Shown piece after piece: positions 1-13,800 of a stretch of DNA of 64,000 nucleotides. The stretch's first letter is position 1, and every line of letters starts with the position of its first letter. The position numbers were made by a program, and so were the translations under genes. The DNA comes from Gordionus sp. m RMFG-2023 (Eukaryota > Nematomorpha > Gordioida > Chordodea > Parachordodidae): NCBI RefSeq assembly GCF_954871325.1, contig NC_088776.1, positions 50,114,569 through 50,178,568 of the forward strand. Reading direction: 5' to 3'. The notes beneath the pieces are model-generated. The model saw only the letters and a list, made by a program, of their open reading frames with translations. It was not told where the DNA came from and searched no databases.

Positions 1-75
1 ACATAATAGATCTTCACCATCGCCCAGTGAAGATGAAGCTTAGATAACTCGATCGAATAAATGTTTATGGCAGAA

Positions 76-870
76 ACCTGCAAAACCCGGTCAGTTAAGA
101 TCTTTTGCACAACTTTCTTACCCAAATGTTTGTCCGGCCCGCTAGTTTTTTTTAAACAAATTTTCTAGCCCGATCCCTTAAAATTTTGAAAGAATGACCT
201 GGCCCGTTAAAATTTTTTAAAAACTTTTACCAATTTTTGATAGAAAATATTTTTATTTTTTCTTAAAAATACTTTTTTCGTTAGTTTATACTTTCTTTAT
301 ATATATTTTACAAAATATATGTATTTTTGAAGAAAGTTAACTAATTTGGAATTAAATAAATATCAACTAAAATGTTTGGGATCGGTTTCTAAATTGCAAA
401 AAAAAATGGGAATCTCGTTTATATCTACTAGAAAATTTAAAAGTAATAGTGATATTAATATTAACTTTTAAATTGAGTTTTTAAAAAAATCGCCAAAAAT
501 GGGGGAAATATCATCAAGATTCCCATCAATTTAAATACAATTGTTTACTTCCCTAGCAACTATTAGTATTTTTTCAATATTACAATTATCTTTTTCTTAA
601 CTTCTGAAATAAATTTTTACAAGTGACCCCAGCCAAAGTTGAAACTAATTGTGCTTTAATTTTATTTATAGATTCAATTTAGTTATTAAAATAAAAAGAA
701 ATAAGCTCATTGCTGTTTTATTCTTATTTTAAAGAATATTAATCAAAAACAAGATATTTGCGAGGCCCAACTCTTATGTATGAATTGTTCAGGCCGGCCC
801 GTTCATTTTTATGTTCGTATTGCCCGGTCCTGATGCCCGCAGATGCGGATCCGCATACCTCGGGTTTGTA
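76..870. repeat. GGCCCGG-family fragments with a GGATCC-centred palindrome
   Basis: Two clusters of GGCCCG/CCGGCCC words (about 120-200 and 778-870) separated by AT-rich DNA. The second ends in a perfect 14-base palindrome, ATGCGGATCCGCAT at 843-856; GCGGATCCGC words are frequent near the ends of animal hAT transposons. The overlapping open frames on both strands (739-991) are composition artefacts of this repeat. Confidence 0.45.
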
Positions 871-3449
871 TAAAACTTTTGTTGATGGTATATTAACCTT
901 CGCGGGTTCATCTGTTTTATCGACGATATGCTTGTCCTCCCAAATTTGTTTAAGGACTTTCGTGCCATCTGTCATGAGATTAGGGGGGTGAAAGGGAAGA
1001 TAAAAAGTATAAACTATATAAATTAATGTATTTATTAGTTTTTGAGATCTCAGTTGAGGACAGTGAGTCGGGATTTATGTTATATAGGCCTCAATTAAGA
1101 ATTTTCACCTGGTCCATGGGATTAAGATTATATCGTTAGAGCGTTAGTTAGGAAGGAATTCATGCAGAAGTTAAAGCCCGTTTGATAGATGTGTACCCAT
1201 AAATAATGCCGAGAGAAAAGCCTTTTCAGGATTAGCATTGGAGGCTAAGATAGATTTAAATCAGTTCTTGAATACATAAAATATACCCCATAAAAATCCA
1301 CAAAAGAGGATCTATTTTTGTAAACGAAATTACTAAACGTAATAATACCATAACTTATACAGAAAAACAAATGCCTTTATTTTTTCTTTGTCACATTAAA
1401 TTTAATAATAAATCAAAGTAATTGCTCCGCTTTCAATATTTTATCTACTATATTAATAAAATAAATGACCATAACGTACATATATAAAAAAAATGATATA
1501 CGATTTAATATTTTGATAAAATTTGATTAATGATAGAAAAATGTCGGTTTGAAAATCGTATGGCTTAGAAAGGAACCCTCAAAACTATTTTAAAAAATTG
1601 AATAAATTTGGAAGAATTTGTGAATGTTGAGACCAGAGGCGGATATGACATTTATAGGCAGAAATAAATGGATGGGGAAAATTCTAGAAATTTTATTTTA
1701 GAAGGAGATTTCAAAGATTCTTAAAAGGCATGATGATACTAAAATAAAAGTAAGGTAAAAAAAAAAGAAGTGAGAAAACCGAGAACCAATTTCAATATAA
1801 TTAGTAGATTTTTCACAAATCTAGTCAGCATAGATTCCCTTAAAAATAAATATGTTTCAAATAATCACTCTTTTAAATGATTTTCATTTTAATTAATTAG
1901 ATATGTGAATCATGAAAAACATAAAAAATTTACGATGATATGGAATTGAAGGGGTTATAATAATGTTAATAAACAAAAAATTTTATGTTGATACTTGGAT
2001 AGATGAATTCTTATGTTAAAGAGCTAGAACTCTTCAAAAAACCAGTCCAAAATCTGGCCAGGATTTTTATTTTAAATAGGGTCACACTCGAGCCTAAAAA
2101 AGATTATGAAAATAAATGTTATCTTTATTAAAATACAGCTATAATTAACATTTAAGATCTGACCAGAGTGAACGGCTTAAAAATAAATTAAAGATTTGGG
2201 CCACAATTTTCGTTGTAATTAGTGGCAGATAAACCCTATGTAAATTTATAAGACATATAGAATTAAGAAATTATATTTTATATTAAAAATTAAGATGATA
2301 AGAGCTTTAACTTGGCTAAAATGTCTAATGGAACCTATAGGATGTTAAAATTGGTTATGATTAGATTAGTAAATGAAAAAACAAAAATAATTTAAAAAAT
2401 CGATAATATATTTAATATTTTTTAGAAAGATTTAACTATTTTTCAATTTTTTTTTTTAATTCTATCAAAAATTTAACATTATATTAAATATTAAACCTAA
2501 TTAATCAAAATTACATTAATAATTTAGAATTAAATTTTTTTTTTGCCTATTGCCAGGCAGGCAGAAAGAAAGAAAGAAAGAAAATAATACTGTTATTACA
2601 TTATGATAATTTAACAAATTAACTAAGAAATATAAAAAATGGCCATTCTATAAAAACTAGTCAAAAAGTTTTAATAAAAAATCTTTGGGTTCTGTTTTTC
2701 GCCTATATTTGAAAAAATAACCCAAAATTCTGATTGACACATGTTCAATGGGAAAAGATAACAATTGGCATAGAAAACATCATTAGTTAATTTCAAGTTT
2801 TTTTTATTGTCTCGAAAATATCATCCAAATTTGTTTAACATTTTTTTGGAAAGAAAGGGGCATTCAGTCTAAAGATCAAGATACTGAAGAGTCATATAGC
2901 CTCCAGCCTACATCTGATGATAAATTAAAAGGCCCCAGAATGATTGGTATTCAGGCTCTGGTCGCATGTCTTGCGGCCTTGACTATATATACAATTAACG
3001 CTAGTTCTAATCAACCGACTTTTCACATTTTATGCATGTATGTGGTTGAACGACATCACATCCAATTCTATGGACTATGGCAACTCATAAGAGCTAATCT
3101 AGGGAACGACTTGGTATTATATCCATTCATTCACACTAGTACAATCATTATTTTATAATAGCTGAATATATTCCATGGGTGGGGGATTCGTCGAGATAAG
3201 ATTTATTTTAAAAGGTTCACAAATTGATTGGTGTATTAAGACTTGTAGGTAAAACAACTCTGACTAGTACAAAAATTTCCAACCAATCAACGCCGAATTT
3301 AAAAGTTAATGAGTGCAATGTGGGGAATGATAAAGAGATATAATTGAGTCGTTAATCAAACGTGATGGTAAAAGATAAAGGCAGAAGATATAAAGTTTCA
3401 TAAAAAATTAAATAAGCCTAAACAGTTCTTTTCCTTAATTATTTATAAT

Positions 3450-4048
3450 CGTTGAGGCTGGGTCGAGCCGATATTTTTAAAATAAATTCGGGCAGGGCTT
3501 GGAAATTTTGAAATAAACTTTATATATTTTAAAATTTTTGCAAAAAAAAAACAAGTTACTAATATTTTTTATTTGTTTGTAGAAATGATCAAAAACTCGA
3601 TCATGTTCAGCGTAAAATATAATACTATATTTTAATAAAAATTCATTTCTACATTTAAATAATTTCGGGTCAGGCCAGGCTGACAAATAACCTTTATTTT
3701 TTTCAGGCCGGGCCTTTCGGGGCAAATAAAAAAAATCTCCTTCGGGATGGGACGCGATAAATTTTTTCAAAGATATTTCAGGTCGGTTCTAGCTAGTGTT
3801 GTTAAACGGCTCGTTTAGCCGATTTTTAAAAATGGCTAACTCAATATTTCATCTATAATCATATTAAGCAAGCCTGAAGATTTAGTTAGAAGGAACAAAG
3901 GAACTGGACATCTATTAGCGAAATCTCAAGACTTAGGCAATATTTTTATGGCGAAAATATTGAGTTAGCCATTTTTAAAAATCGGCTCAAATCGAGCCGT
4001 TTGACAACACTAGTCCTGGCCTAAAATTAGTCCCGATGCAGATCACTT
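3450..4048. repeat. GGCCCGG-family MITE carrying a nested MITE
   Basis: The right end reads GATGCAGATCACTT, the terminal motif of subfamily 2 of the GGCCCGG elements. The body has GGGTCGAGCC, GGGCAGGGC and GGCCGGGCC blocks with AT-rich spacers. The left end is degraded, so the start is approximate. It is interrupted by the separate element at 3794-4012. Confidence 0.55.
3794..4012. mobile_element. Nested MITE with TAGTGTTGT...ACAACACTA ends
   Basis: Short non-coding element with inverted ends of about 55 bases: TAGTGTTGTTAAACGGCTCG at the left and CGAGCCGTTTGACAACACTA at the right, then GATTTTTAAAAATGGCTAAC and its complement. Flanks GTTCTAGC and GTCCTGGC match at 6 of 8 positions, as for an old 8-bp target duplication. 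Relatives lie at 23066-23258 and 35476-35660, and a more distant one may be at 24555-24770. Confidence 0.7.
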
Positions 4049-4782
4049 AATCATAATAACCATTTTCCTAAAAAAAAATTCCAATCTTTTATTTAATAGA
4101 TCATTCATCAAACACTGCGATTATTTTTATCTGGTCAAAACACTTTAAATCTATAAGAAAAATAAAATGAATATTTTCGTATCATCTTAATTTTTTTTCA
4201 TTTTAAAATAATTTCAATTTTTTTTGATTTATTATAAATGTGTGTTGAAATATTAATAAATATTCATTTCATTACTTTCAATCAATTTCAAGTTTATCAT
4301 GGATTATTCAAGTTTTTTTAAAAAATACATATTTTGTCGATTTATATTTTAAAATCCTTTAATTTTTTAAAATAGGCCCGCGATGAACACTAAGCGGATC
4401 GAGTCAGCGCGCTTGTATTTTTACTATACTACATGATGTCGGGAACCAAATATTATTCACCTAAATTTAAAAGGGGGAAAAACCTGTGATACACATAGCA
4501 AAAATAAAAAATTCAAAATAATTTATAGTTACATCCCGAATTGCTCAAAGGCGCCTATTTTTTAAATATTAAATAGAAATTTCAACTTACCTTTTTATTC
4601 TATTATTAACTCCTAATTAAGAAGTGCTATATAAAAAAAAATTACAAGATATTTTAATTAATGATGATAACGATTGATTTATATTGTTTTTCCTTATCAA
4701 AAGGGAAATACTATTATCGTTAAATATAATTTAAAAGAATTGTACGTGTAATTACGTTAAAAAAATGCTTTAAAAATACGGG

Positions 4783-4864
4783 ATGATCTCAAATTCTAGG
4801 AAAGGATTGGTAGCCCCACAAAACACATTCTTGGAGCAAATCATTCGCAGGAGCCATAATCAAC
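4783..4864 (+). CDS. eag: eag exon 1: start codon and PAS-cap
   Basis: Encodes residues 1-27 and the first base of codon 28. The translation contains [16 protein letters not shown], the PAS-cap signature of EAG channels ([13 protein letters not shown] in fly and human). I chose the ATG at 4783 because it is in frame, six codons before GLVAPQ, at about the expected distance, and an in-frame TAA lies 12 bases upstream. The donor is C|GTTAGT, phase 1. The leftover C joins AT of exon 2 to make His, giving the [10 protein letters not shown] junction. An alternative is that TTCTAG|G at 4796-4799 is an acceptor and the first Met lies on an earlier exon; the open ATG makes that less likely. Confidence 0.88.
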
Positions 4865-7800
4865 GTTAGTTATATTTAATTATTTTATTTCTTTAAAACT
4901 ACATTCGCTCATTGGGAGAATCTCGTTGGGAGAATTTATCGAGATGGTCAAACTTATAAGTTTTATCATCGATTTTTTTTCTTGATTTATTTAATTTATT
5001 ACAGTTAGAATCGAAATTTGATTTTGGGGGGTAAATAAGCTAAAGGTAAGGGTTAAATAATCTTTATGAAATTTTGAATAATTTACTTTGAAAGAAAATT
5101 TCACTTTTACATCCATACAATAAGAACAATTTTTTTACTCATAAACTCCACTGTAGATTTTTACAGATCTTTGGATGTCATATCGCCCATCTTATATTAG
5201 TAATCCCTGCTGATAATTATTTGGATAGATTTTTAAAAACATATATAATTCTTTCCTTTAGAACATCGCTAGAAATCATTCTAAAATATGTGTTCTTCCA
5301 CCCTCAACAGTCTTCATTTTTTTCTGTATTTTTATAAAATTTAGCTAAACCTAATTTCCCCAAATTTTTATTTCTAAGTAAAACGAGGTCAAGGTTATTC
5401 TTATAATGTTTTTTGGGGTTATTTTGTTTGATGTAAGAATTCATTATAACTTGTAAACCATAACCAACTGGTTGGACAACATTTCGGGTCATCGAGTAAA
5501 AAGAGGCCAAGGTTAAATGAAATTTTAATTTGTTAATACTTAACTACATAATATACTTATATCAAAAAAATTGACAGAATTTATTATGCATAATTTCCTA
5601 TTGACCTTAAATGTCATTTTTTATAAGATGTTTTTTTTATTTATAACATTATAATATGAATGAGAATGACTATGTTGTATAAGTTAAGTATTATAATGTG
5701 TGTTATTTTCTCATTCTTCCAATTTTCTAAAAGAATATACATTCGAAAAATTATTATATTTACAACTTACTAAGCGCATATTTTTTTATAGTAATAGTAA
5801 TAATAAAATAATGGAAAAAAAAATAATATTAGCAAATATAATATTTTTAATGATATTTTCTCTAAAGGACTTTAAAAATGCAAAAATTATACATTTTGTC
5901 TTATCTTTAAAATAACCTTTAGATAAAATATGGCGGAACATTTAACCATCTGTTTGCCTTTGAGTTATGAAAAAAACTATTGATTATAGTAATTTAATAT
6001 CTTACAGCAAGGCCATAAGATATGGCCCTTAAGCCATGCGACGGCTATTAAATAAATTTAGCAACTTAAAAAAACATAAGCATAATTAGAGATACATCAT
6101 GCGTGTTTTAAGTTTTTTCTTGAAATCAATAACTAATATATGATAAATAAATATTAATGTTTATGTTAAAATCATTGTTGTCCGACCGATGTGACATATC
6201 TATGACTATGCATTTGGGAGGGGGGGGGCAGGGCGAAGCAATAAATCCTATTAAAAAAATTGGGAATTTTAGAGTCATGTGCCCTCTCACCCCTCCCAAT
6301 CTACGCTACTGGCTGGGTTAGCAAGTTAAAAGAAATGGAAATATAATGTTCGCAAATACCAAATTGTTATCCCACTAAACCTGAGCAATGAGGAGAGGTG
6401 AGATGAGAAAAGCCTAATAACTATTCTTGAAAGTAAATATTTACATTGAAAGTTACTTTGTAAATTATTTATATAAACCACCATTTTAAATATAATTTGT
6501 TCATTATATAAAAAAATAAGGAATTTAAATGAAAATGATTTAATTAAGGAAATAACTACACTCAAAAACTATGCGACATAATTATTTATAATTAAAAAAT
6601 ATTATAATATACATTTGCACCGAAAAAAACATTTGCTTCGTCTTGGCTGCGATATATTGCTTCCTACTAAATATATTAATTGTTCCTTACCTGATTACAC
6701 CATTCTTTACATTGTAAACATTTTAAAGGCCGCCTCCCACGGTATACGAACATAAATAATTTAATCTTTAAATCTTTTAAAATGGCCAGCATCCAGAATA
6801 CTCTAGAGCCTTTGGAATTACATATGCATCGATTTTCGGCGCGTTCCAATAGAAATGTTTCATCACTTAATTCGGCATAAATTTTAAAATAAACAAATAT
6901 TCAGACATCGCTAACTTAATTTTAATCCCACTTGCCACCAATACTCTTGTCTTGGTGTTTTTGGTGAGGAATTCCTTAAATTTATCACGATATAAGGGAA
7001 AAAATTAAGCTAAATAATTGACCATCGTAATGAAGCCTTCTATTTCAAACATGCCATTACGATGGCTATTCGCCAAAGTAATTGCATTGCTATTCATGTT
7101 TCAATATAGCAATGCAATAAACCGATCACTTAATTGTTTTTTTTAAATTTAAATATGTATGTGCTATATAAAAATAATCATTAATTATTTTTTTATGAAA
7201 TTCGCACCCAATTCATAAAAATTTGAGCTTGACGATTTTTTAGACTTTAACAGTGCTATTTTCAAAATTTGCGTCTAAGTTGTTTTTTTATAAATCTATA
7301 CTAATTTATTAGATGTACCTGGCATATTATTGATTGTATGTATTCTGTTTGAATTTAATTAATTATTTGATTAAAAAAGAAAGGAGTTTTTTTATCGAAT
7401 AATTTTACATGAAAAATTGTATTCATTATTATATTATTGTGATTAGCAATTAACTTGAAATAATAAGGTTATACTCGAAATAGTTTAGATTTTAAATTAA
7501 GTGTATTGCATTAGTGGTGATTCACTAATACATTTTCTTATAAAAGTATTTAAATTAAGTGTATTGCATTAGTGGTGATTCACTAATACATTTTCTTATA
7601 AAAGTATTTAAATTAAGTAATTTTTGCATAATTATATTTGGAGAATTCATATTACAATGGAGCGTTGTATATTCAATTTATTCTATGAAAGATATGCTAG
7701 TTTTTCACTAAATTAGGGCCATTCAAATACGAATGTGCTGTATTCATGAAACAATTAGATATGACCTATTTAGAATAATAATTTCTGGCGGATCGAACGT

Positions 7801-10800
7801 GGTCTTTCGAGAAAAGTCGGTGTCTTATTGATCGGACATCTAGTAAATTGTCTTATATACAAATTATCATTAGAATTGTAGGCTGGATTTTTTTAAATAT
7901 TTTATTTAACATATTATGAACGGGACAAATTGCTTAAATTTTATTTAACGGATTAAATCTAACGATAACAAAATCCACCAGCTCAAAACGTTAATATAAC
8001 CATTAATTATGATATAACATCATTTTTAAATTGCTCACTTTTGGGAATATTAAGCCCAACAATTCAGCAAATAAATTTTTGACCATTTTCTATTTCTTGT
8101 TAAATATAAATCAAGTCTGTTTTGGTTTTTATTTTTGTTAAAAACACTTTCATATCGAGGACAGAAATGTCCTAGATAAAAGACATGGACAAAGTATCCG
8201 GATAAAAAAAATACTGGACAAAAATACCGTGGGGCTAAAAGACACAGGACGACAATTTTAGAAATTGGTTTAAAAGCTTAAAAAATGGGAAGTTTGCCTT
8301 CAATTTATTTTTAAAAATTGGCTTGTCCGATATCTTTTTTCCTAATATATTTTTGTCAAATTTCTTCCTCTCCCGGTTACTTTTGTCTAGGTCTTTTTAT
8401 TTAGGAGATTCTGTCTGTGATTCATTATTACAAGTATGGAAAATATATCCAAATATTACATAGTAGTTTTAAGTTATAATTATAGAATATATTTCCTAAA
8501 AAATTATCTAACTTTTTTGCATTTAGTGATGTTAAATTACCTACATTATAGCCCAACTCTAAACGACTTACCTAAGAAATTTGCTCAATCTTTTAAGTTT
8601 AGGCTCAACTTGAAGGGTTTTTAGATCAATTATTTAGGCTTAAAAATTGGCGAAACCATATTGGAGTTGACCTAACAACGCTATTTGATTTTCAATCTAA
8701 ATTGGCCAAACCTAGAGTTCCCCTAAGCCAATGACGCGGAGCTCCTCTTTTCCCAGGTTAATTCATTTATAACACAGATATACTGTCTATTTATGATTAC
8801 TAAGAAGAGGTATCCACTGAATCCCACCATAAATTTCTGTGATGTAATTGCATAATATCCCTTCCCATTTATAGGGCCCTGGGCTGATCATTATACATTT
8901 TTTCTCCATATTCATTTTAAAATATGGTAAATATACATATTTTTTTAAAAAATAGAAAAGAATATCAAAAAAAATAATTAATTAATTTTTTCGTTGGTTA
9001 ATCCAAGAAACTGGTTTTAACAAAATTCAAAACTACCGATAAAAGCGGTTGGGACAGGACAATTCATTATACGCATTTAAGTATATTTTGTATAAAAGAA
9101 TACCTATATAATCCAAATGTAAATTCGATTAATGTATTAAATCGCGTCGCGTGTTTATTTTATTATATTTTTACAAAATTAGTTTTTATAATATAAAGCC
9201 GACTTGATAATTAATTTTAATATCCGCTATTTCTACTATAAAAGAACATTTGAAAAATTTTTATTAAATTTAAGTCCATTTTAAAAATTAAAGCAAAGAA
9301 TTGGCCTTGAAATATTATTCCATATTTAATAATCTTTTATAAATATCGTAAATTTAGGAATATTTAATATCCAATTATTTTTATTTGCCTTAAATGAATG
9401 ATATAATCTAATCGTATTGGCATGACATAATACATACAAAAAATAAGGTATTCAAAAAATAGCTTATATGGAGAAAAAAAAATAAGTAAAAAGAAAGGGA
9501 AAGAGGGAAGGGAAGTAGGAATAAAATGAGCCGCAAGGAACTGAAAGCAAAAAAGTAAAAGAATGAACCTTTTGGATACCTTTTGCTAAAAGCTAACCAG
9601 CAAAAAATATTTTTCACAATTTTACTTTCTTCCTCCAATTAAGTAGAAAATTTACACGAATCTTGTATGTAAACCTAAAAAAATAATATCTATTTACGGA
9701 AGATTAGCAGCAATTAGACTTGTACGACAAAAAGGCGGCGGCGTTTCCCTTTAAAGTTATTACGCCGCCGTTTATATCAGCTGTAGTCGGGGATGCACCG
9801 ACATTACCTTAAAAAAACTATTTTTTATTTTTCCTACTTAATTTTTTTTAAAGAAATTATGAACACTTAATTTAATCATTTATTTGAAATAACTATTTTT
9901 AAAATGTTTATTTTTCTAATACCAAAATGATACGTTAATTGTATAAAATTATTTTATTTAAATTGGAAGGACATAGTGAGTATTAGTGATCTGCATAGGG
10001 CCTAATTTTTCAAACCTGGCCAGCCCGGCGCGAATTTATTTAAATATAGAAATTAATTTTTATATTACTCAAAATAAAAGATATTTGTTATATGGCGTCT
10101 AGTTTCTATAAATAAAATCAAATATTTTTACTTTATATAAAAAATTCAACATAAAATTGATGAAATTAGATATATTTAGAAATTTCCAAGGCCCGACCCG
10201 GCCCGAAGCCCGTTTGGGCTGGGTACGGGCCGGGCCTACTTTTGCACTAGTGAGCATCTTCTTGAGTTTAAGGTTAGCCCATCTACTGAAAATACACGCT
10301 CACTGGAGTACTTGTAACGGGTACAAACAATATTTTTTGGCTAAAACGGAAAGTATATGCAGCACCAATCTTCTCTTTTCACAAAAGGATTATCCGATGA
10401 AGATAAAGGAGAAGTAATAAATAACATTCTTCTTTCAAATCATTCAAGATATCATTTAACTGAGTATAATTAGATGAATGTTTATTCTCTAATTTTTTTT
10501 AATGTAATATGATTAACATTAAACATCTCGTTCACATTCTATTAGTATATCTCCATGTAAGGCAATAGCGCGGGAGCATAATTGCATAAAAATTTATCAG
10601 GACTGAAACATTTTTCCATAACATAAGTGTTCACTATATTCATATTTTGAAATCTGGGGTCGGTCTAATATTGCTGTCAATACCATGTAAAAAATATTTA
10701 TACAAAAAAAAAATTAAATACCTGAAGATCAATTGGAAATCTATGATCGAAATAATAAAGCTAAGTTTATGTGCATACTTTGAGATGACAAGATATTCAT

Positions 10801-13800
10801 GATATTTTTTAATGATATTAAGAATTTTAGTAGATCTTCCACTAAATCTTAATCAGAATTAAATAATTTAAGATCGTGTTTCTCCATTCCATTTAACATA
10901 ATATTTATTGGGGCTTTTTTAATGTCACTCACACTTTCGAGCATCATCAAAATGCGTTGGCAACGTGTGGCAACATTTATTTTAAAGGTTTGTAATGATA
11001 TTTGTTATAAATATTAATAATATAAGAGCGATAACATAATCATCTTATGCTGAACCGCCGATATCTTTTTCTTCGGCGAGGGGAGGAGGCATTTCTAAAA
11101 TAAACCAAAAGCATGGCGTAGTGAGGCAAAGGTCTAGCTGCAATCGACTAATTAATGACAACCCTCACCCCCTTGTTTACCACCTTTTACTCTGATTTAT
11201 CCAAATAATTTTGCCCTGATTCTTATGTATTTTTTTAATAATAGATAATGTTCAATTGAAAGAAATTTTATAATTTGGTTATATATATTTAAAATTAAAC
11301 AGAAGTAAGAAGTAGAATTGAAGATTAAGGTTCCATGACAATTCAGCGAAACTTTTATCGCGAATCACTTTTCGCAAAACTTTTACCGCGAATGCCGTTT
11401 ATTGCTAATGGATTTTATTGCTAATGGATTTTATAGCGAAACATTTATTGCAATTTCACATTAGTGAATACTATTTCGCGAAACAAATATCGCGAATTTA
11501 TTATAGCGAAACCTTTAAAGTGAATACATTACAGCGAAACTTGTATCGCGAAAATTTTATAGCGAAGTCATTACAACTAAACCCAAATCGCGAAGACTAT
11601 CGAAAACCATTTCGTGAAGATATTTAGCAAATTTAATATCACGAGGTTAATATTGCAATAATTGCCAATAGTGACTTTTTATTTTTGAAACATTTATTTT
11701 TATGATTATATTAATTGAATAATATTTTAAAAAAATAGGTACAAGATTGATTCAATGATGAGTCTTTAATTTTCTTTTAGCTTTAATGCATTTTTATAAT
11801 GATTAATAAACTATTTGGTTTATAAAATTTATCATTGGATTAAGATTTTTTTCTATCCTGTCCTATGCTTTTCCTCGAATTCCTATTTTATAAGAATCGC
11901 GTAGGAAGAACCTAGACTTTATTAATATATTAATCATTGAGTTCATTAGTTAAACCTTGATACTATTGGCGAAATTGATATCTGGGTTACACCAATATTT
12001 ATTGTCGAAAGTACTTAAAAATCAATCAGTTTTGTTACTCACTAACCAAAAAAAAGAGTTATGAGCTATTAGTCTGTCTTTATCGAATTTTGAATGGCGA
12101 TTCAAAAATAAATTACACCTACAAACTTTGACAAGCCCTAATTCTGAAGCATAAGCCAATATGTAATGCTTAATTACAAATGTAGATTAGTGCTACAGTA
12201 TATGTTCTTATCTTCATTTAATTACTCAAAAACTACTTTAAGTAGTTTTTGCTGAATTCCCAAACGATGATTTTGTTAAGAAAAAATTTTAATTTTCTCA
12301 GAATTAAATTTCTTAGAAAATATAATATATCGCTTAAAAATGTTTACTATTTCTTTAATTTTTAAGTGCATAAGCATGATTTTTTGAGTTTTAAAATTAA
12401 TCATTACTCTATGTCTTAATAACTCGAAAAATTTAATAAAAAAATTTATAAAATCACTCAAAATCTTTTATGATTTTTAAAAATAATCTGGGATCAGCAA
12501 AAATTCTTAGCTTTCAGTATTTTTCATCTTGATTGGAAAAAAAGGTTGCATGCTTACTTAATAAACAATAAGTAACATAATATACCTAAAACATTTCGCG
12601 TTTATGATTTAAGGAACTTTGGTGGGTAAATTGTAATTAAATATGTTTTTTTCCTTTAAATAAAATTCGCAATATATATTGTTTGGCGGGAAGAATGCGC
12701 TCGCGATAATGACTTTGCGCAATTACATTCGCGGTAAAAAAATCGCTATAAAGGGTTCGAGTAAAAGTTTCACTATAACGGGTTCGCGATAAAAGTTTCT
12801 CTAAAATATATTCGCGGTTAAGGGTTCGCGGAAATAAATACAAATTATTGTCTTCGTTATAAATATTTCAAGGAAAAAAATTAGCGGAATTGGTTTCGCG
12901 ATATTACTTTCGCTATTAAATTTCTTCGCGATAAACGACATTCGCGATAAAAGTTTCTTGAAAAAGTGTTTCGTGATAAAAGTTTTGCTGAATTGACCTA
13001 TTACGAAAGATTAAAGATATATGGATTAGGGTTAAAGGATTGAGAAATATGGGTTGGAGTTAGGATCAATGATGTGAACCTGAACCCGTAACCCTCATGT
13101 TTTGGCTGAACCAGAACCCGAACCCTTTTTTAAAAGTTGAGAGTTCAAGGTTCTAAAAAAAATATATAAAAAGATTTCTTAAAATAATAATATAAAAAAA
13201 ATTCATGAAAACTAAATAAAAGAGATTTTTTTCGTGGAATCATTTTCCATTTTCTTTGCTTTTTTTAAATTTTTAGTTTTTTATGTAGGTAAAATTTTAT
13301 TATAAATAATAATTTAATATTCTATTAATAATACGTGATACGTGATAAAAGCGTTTTCGCCCTCTGGTTGTGGATACAACAGAGCTACGCTAGGTTTTCC
13401 TCAAAAATCCATCAAACTGGATAGTTAATTAAGGGGAGAAAAATGAAGAGCCCTTCACACGTTTGTGGGCAAGCCGCACGTACTTGTACGCGCAACAGTC
13501 CGAGAACTGTTACTTAAACGTCTATAGGCTAATAGACAAAAAGAAATGGGCAAAACAAAAGCCTATACCCAAGAACTGCAAAAATAATTTAATTACTTTA
13601 AGGGTGGGTGGTGTTTTAAGTTTAACATCTTTAATGTAAGCCTTGATAATTACTATCAATAATTGAGAATGTGTTCATATCAATTGAATTAGAAATGAAG
13701 GTAAAAAGAAAAGGTAATTTATATTTATCACATTTTTGAATTATAATTTTGAGAGTAAGGAAAGGCTCCATGATATTCTTGCCTGGATGGTAGGCACAGA

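Larger units (their letters stand above)
1..4782. other. Upstream of eag: repeat debris, no gene seen
   Basis: No coding segment recognised. It contains GGCCCGG-type element fragments (about 76-200 and 745-990), an unexplained open frame of 72 codons at 2940-3158 with no recognised motif, GAAA microsatellite near 2565-2582, and the nested pair of elements at 3450-4048. The eag promoter and 5' UTR should lie here or further upstream, but no TATA or initiator could be supported against the AT-rich background. Confidence 0.5.
4865..9983. other. eag intron 1, first part
   Basis: AT-rich intron with no coding segment found. Open frames here are short and without motifs. It holds a possible G-run MITE (about 6165-6315), the 58-base tandem pair at 7494-7609 and the GC hairpin at 9733-9775. 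Confidence 0.5.

Noticed and set aside
739-991. Overlapping open frames on both strands
   Set aside because: Both arise in a GC-punctuated repeat; there is no conserved motif and no splice-linked neighbour.
2940-3158. 72-codon frame starting MIGIQALVACLAALTIYT, which looks like a signal peptide
   Set aside because: No homology, no splice partner and no motif; hydrophobic N-termini are common in chance AT-rich frames.
11340-11640. Possible CRISPR-like repeat array
   Set aside because: The units are contiguous and degenerate without unique spacers, are mirrored by an inverted array at 12590-12995, and the DNA is animal.
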